In this document: positions 61,690 through 64,000 of the stretch, in pieces
How positions within the stretch are numbered: the first letter of the stretch is position 1
How the letters are laid out: the number at the start of each line of letters is the position of its first letter
From: Candidatus Zixiibacteriota bacterium
GTDB lineage: Bacteria; Zixibacteria; MSB-5A5; UBA10806; 4484-95
Direction: 5' to 3'
DNA: 64,000 nt
NCBI GenBank assembly: GCA_021159005.1
Contig: JAGGSN010000012.1
Location: 1-64,000, forward strand
Position numbers and translations under genes: made by a program
The notes under the pieces: model-generated
Told to the model about the DNA's origin: nothing
What the model saw: the letters and a program-made list of their open reading frames with translations, nothing else
Databases searched by the model: none

Positions 61690-63111
61690 TTATTCGCCGT
61701 TTTCGGAATTATCAGACTTATTGGATTTCTGATTTGGCAGGTTTTTCAACAACTCTTTGAGGTCGAATCCCGAAAGCGTTTTGACTACATCCGGCAATTG
61801 AGCTAATACATTAGTAACCTGACCGGTGATTTTCGAGGCGCCATCCGCGCCATTGCCAACCATCACAATCTTATCTACTTTGGAAAGCGGCTCGGAAACT
61901 GCTCTGGCAAGATCGGGCAGGACATCGATGAACATCTTATAGATAGCCGCTTGATTGTATTTAGACCACGATTCCGCTTTCTTAGCCATCGCTTCAGCCT
62001 CAGCCTCGCCCTGAGCGCTTATTACCTCGGCTTTAGCCAATCCCTCATGTTTGATAGCTAATGCTTTGCCTTTGGCGGCAGAGCCGAGTTTATAACTGGT
62101 TGCATCCGCCTCGATTTCAACCTGATATTTCATAGCATCGGCGGCTTTTTTAACTGTCGATTCAAGCTCTTTCTCTTTGCGGAGGATTTCTTTTTCCTCA
62201 AGTTTAATAGACTGTTCTTTTTCAATCAGGCGAACCTGGTATTCTTCTTTCTTTAACTGCTGGTTCATTTTTAGACGTTCAATGTCGTAGGTTGAATCGG
62301 CGACGGCTCTTTTCTGGTTTATGCCGGATTGATAATCCGCCCGCTGCATTTCATAATCGCGGCTGGCTTGAGCAATTTCGGTCTCGGCTTTGAATTTGGC
62401 GATATCGCCCTCTTTACGAGCACCCGCTGATTTTATAGTTGCATCCCTATCAGCCTCTGCCTGGGCAATTTCAGCCTCGCCCTTGATTCTGGCGATATAT
62501 GGTTTACCGAGAGCTTCCAGATATCCCTGTGAATCGCTGATTTCTTTTAAGGAGAATGACAGTATTACTAAGCCCATCGCATCGAAAGCCTTGACAGCCT
62601 GCGTTTGAACTTTACCGGCGAATTCATCACGGTTTGTATATATCTCCTCGACAGTCATCGAACCCAACACACCGCGCATGTTGCCCTCGAGAATTTGCTG
62701 GGAGATGTCTTTCATGCCGGATAAGCCTTTGCTTAAAAACTGCTCAGCCGCCATCCTGATAGAATACTCATCGCTTTTGACCTTAACCTGTGCCTGACCT
62801 ACGGAATTCAGTTCGATGCCTTTAGCGGTTAAACCATCATGAATTTCGATATTTAACGTGAAAACCTCAAGCGGCAAGATATCCGCTCGTTCAAGAATCG
62901 GCATAACAAATGTGCCGCCGCCGACATGCATTCTATAACCAATTTTGCGCTTAGTACCATCAGCTTCGGTTACAGTCCGCTTGCGGCCGCCTGAAATAAT
63001 TAGAACCTCGTTTGGCCCAACCTTGCGGTATTGTTTTGACAAAGCGATAAAGAATAGAATTAATAATATTATGATTACGCCGGCGAAAATAAACCATCCT
63101 ATTAAAGACAT
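61690..63111 (-). CDS. flotillin family membrane protein
   Basis: The product has one N-terminal transmembrane helix (about 5-26, GWFIFAGVIIILLILFFIAL), an SPFH/Band 7 domain (about 28-190; VGPNEVLIISGGRKRTV, QILEGNMRGVLGSMTVEEIY) and a long coiled coil rich in Glu/Ala/Lys (about 210-400; AEIAQAEADRDATIK). The C-terminal domain contains KMFIDVLPDLARAVSEPLSK and VTNVLAQLPDVVKTLSG. Flotillins organise membrane microdomains and scaffold complexes. ATG 63111 is chosen with AAGGAG 8 nt upstream; the earlier frame to 63165 lacks one. The aminotransferase-HprK fusion follows in the same operon, so a functional link is possible. Confidence 0.92.
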   Translation of the reverse strand: MSLIGWFIFAGVIIILLILFFIALSKQYRKVGPNEVLIISGGRKRTVTEADGTKRKIGYRMHVGGGTFVMPILERADILPLEVFTLNIEIHDGLTAKGIELNSVGQAQVKVKSDEYSIRMAAEQFLSKGLSGMKDISQQILEGNMRGVLGSMTVEEIYTNRDEFAGKVQTQAVKAFDAMGLVILSFSLKEISDSQGYLEALGKPYIARIKGEAEIAQAEADRDATIKSAGARKEGDIAKFKAETEIAQASRDYEMQRADYQSGINQKRAVADSTYDIERLKMNQQLKKEEYQVRLIEKEQSIKLEEKEILRKEKELESTVKKAADAMKYQVEIEADATSYKLGSAAKGKALAIKHEGLAKAEVISAQGEAEAEAMAKKAESWSKYNQAAIYKMFIDVLPDLARAVSEPLSKVDKIVMVGNGADGASKITGQVTNVLAQLPDVVKTLSGFDLKELLKNLPNQKSNKSDNSENGE

Positions 63112-63454
63112 ATTCAAACTCCTTTTTTCATTTTCATATAAGCAGCAGGCAATTTGGCAAGGCAAGCAACGCTTACATTAAAACACCTCAAACCTGCAAT
63201 ATTTCGACACGTCAACATATATAAATCAAATCATTTCCGCAATAGTTTTCCATACATCTTTTAAAAAATTAAACAAAAAGGGCTTATATAATCCATGTTA
63301 AGCTATAATAATAAGCATAAATAAGGCAAAGGGTTAAATTATTAATTAATCTTTCTTGTTGATTTTACTGATTAAAACATTTATTTTGAGTTGTGATAAA
63401 AGGTGCAATCTTAATAAGACTGCGCAGGAAATTATAATTAAACAGGAACGTTTT
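63112..63454. other. divergent promoter region
   Basis: No gene or repeat family member is seen. The region is AT-rich and should carry the promoters of the flotillin gene (minus) and of the partial gene starting at 63455 (plus). Confidence 0.35.
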
Positions 63455-64000
63455 ATGAGTGATATTTATAAAGTAGAGGAATACCAGAGATTCGCAGATA
63501 ACCTTAAGGCTGTTTTGGATGGTCCGAATATTAAGTCTTTTAAGCTTAATCAGCTCCGCAAACATGCCTTAGAAACCGGCAGGCAAACCAGTAATGGTGC
63601 TTGGTCGTGGCGATCGTCTGTGTCATCGCGAATCGGACCGAAAACCGTTTATCTTGGCGGTGAAAAAGTTCGACTGCCCAAACCTACCGAATTGCATAAA
63701 TCAATTATCGAAAACGCTCCGGATGAACTTCATAAAGTCCTGCATCTGATGAGGACTTTGCCGTTTATTCATCTGCGCCGTCAGATGGCTAACAATTCCG
63801 AATATAATCCGATATGCAACTTGTATATCAGCGTTGCCGATAAGACAAATTTCCGCTTGGCCTATATGTGGGGCAACACGATGTTCGACCCAAGCAAGAG
63901 ACCGGGACCTGAATTTACTATGATACACATACCGGAGGAACATCATCTCCGCCAGCAGGTGCTGTCAATTCCTGAGCATAATATCAATATTGCTCTTGGC
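63455..64000 (+). CDS. N-terminal part of a PEP carboxykinase-like protein (cut by window edge)
   Basis: ATG 63455 has AGGA 7 nt upstream and the frame stays open for 182 codons to the window end. It starts MSDIYKVEEYQRFADNLKAV and later has MRTLPFIHLRRQMANNSEYN and RLAYMWGNTMFDPSKRPGPE. The spacing of hydrophobic strands and of a charged-to-aromatic segment is reminiscent of the N-terminal region of an ATP-dependent PEP carboxykinase subtype. The catalytic kinase motifs would lie outside the window, so this assignment is tentative. It is divergent from the flotillin-aminotransferase operon. Confidence 0.55.
   Translation, partial: MSDIYKVEEYQRFADNLKAVLDGPNIKSFKLNQLRKHALETGRQTSNGAWSWRSSVSSRIGPKTVYLGGEKVRLPKPTELHKSIIENAPDELHKVLHLMRTLPFIHLRRQMANNSEYNPICNLYISVADKTNFRLAYMWGNTMFDPSKRPGPEFTMIHIPEEHHLRQQVLSIPEHNINIALG

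Noticed and set aside
1-64000. tRNA genes, rRNA genes, CRISPR arrays, transposases
   Set aside because: No TTCGA-type T-loop context, no rRNA-like conserved stretches, no regularly spaced repeats with unique spacers and no transposase motifs were noticed on reading. A tRNAscan or Infernal run would be decisive.

Overview
The window looks like a chromosomal segment from an uncultured Gram-negative bacterium of the FCB group, perhaps Zixibacteria-like. This is inferred from gene content, since no rRNA marker is present. Two secreted proteins end in type IX-style C-terminal sorting domains (YPNPFNAAT motif). A KDO/LPS-export operon and an outer-membrane porin indicate an outer membrane. The DNA is about 40% GC by eye. 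I saw no rRNA, tRNA, CRISPR array or insertion sequence.

Layout. (1) 1-10.5 kb, minus strand: a complete phosphate regulon, pstS-pstC-pstA-pstB-phoU, a porin and phoR-phoB. Three of its promoters share an 11-bp-periodic Pho-box-like repeat, and an orphan copy lies at 1653-1670. (2) 10.7-21.2 kb, plus strand: a nitroreductase, then a signalling cluster: a Cache/HAMP/PAS sensor lacking a kinase domain, a CheY-like receiver, a CheC-like phosphatase, a hybrid kinase with HPt, and a five-PAS hybrid kinase. Two of these genes share an almost identical PAS-coding segment. (3) 21.6-23 kb: two type IV pilin-like genes with sigma-54-like promoter candidates. (4) 23.4-28.7 kb: a tightly overlapping mevalonate operon that includes an HMG-CoA reductase-mevalonate kinase fusion. 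(5) 29-35.3 kb: an MscS channel, a DUF456 protein and two secreted sorting-domain proteins. (6) 35.7-42.9 kb: rpoN-hpf-hprK, and the opposing kdsC-kdsD-acyltransferase-lptC-lptB operon. (7) 43.4-53.7 kb, plus strand: a 2-oxoacid:ferredoxin oxidoreductase (korDABC) joined to a heterodisulfide-reductase-like module (HdrA, MvhD, HdrCB, HdrA-MvhD) and a 48-residue zinc ribbon. (8) 54-64 kb: a pentapeptide-repeat membrane protein, an M20 amidohydrolase, an Ig-like lipoprotein, an aminotransferase-HprK-like fusion, a flotillin, and the start of a PEP-carboxykinase-like gene cut by the window edge.

The most notable content is the kor-hdr cluster. Both HdrA-type reading frames are interrupted by an in-frame TGA exactly where HdrA proteins carry a conserved cysteine. 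Each TGA is followed, after the same 27 nt, by a perfect 7-bp hairpin with a GGTC loop, and the two stems differ by one compensatory base-pair change. This is strong sequence evidence for two selenocysteine-containing HdrA proteins with bacterial SECIS elements. The inferred role is electron transfer, possibly flavin-based bifurcation, between ferredoxin from 2-oxoacid oxidation and another acceptor. No hydrogenase or formate dehydrogenase large subunit is present in the cluster.

Intergenic regions carry two families of dispersed palindromes. One has a conserved TCCGCC-GGCGGA-type core nested between outer arms whose sequence differs from copy to copy.
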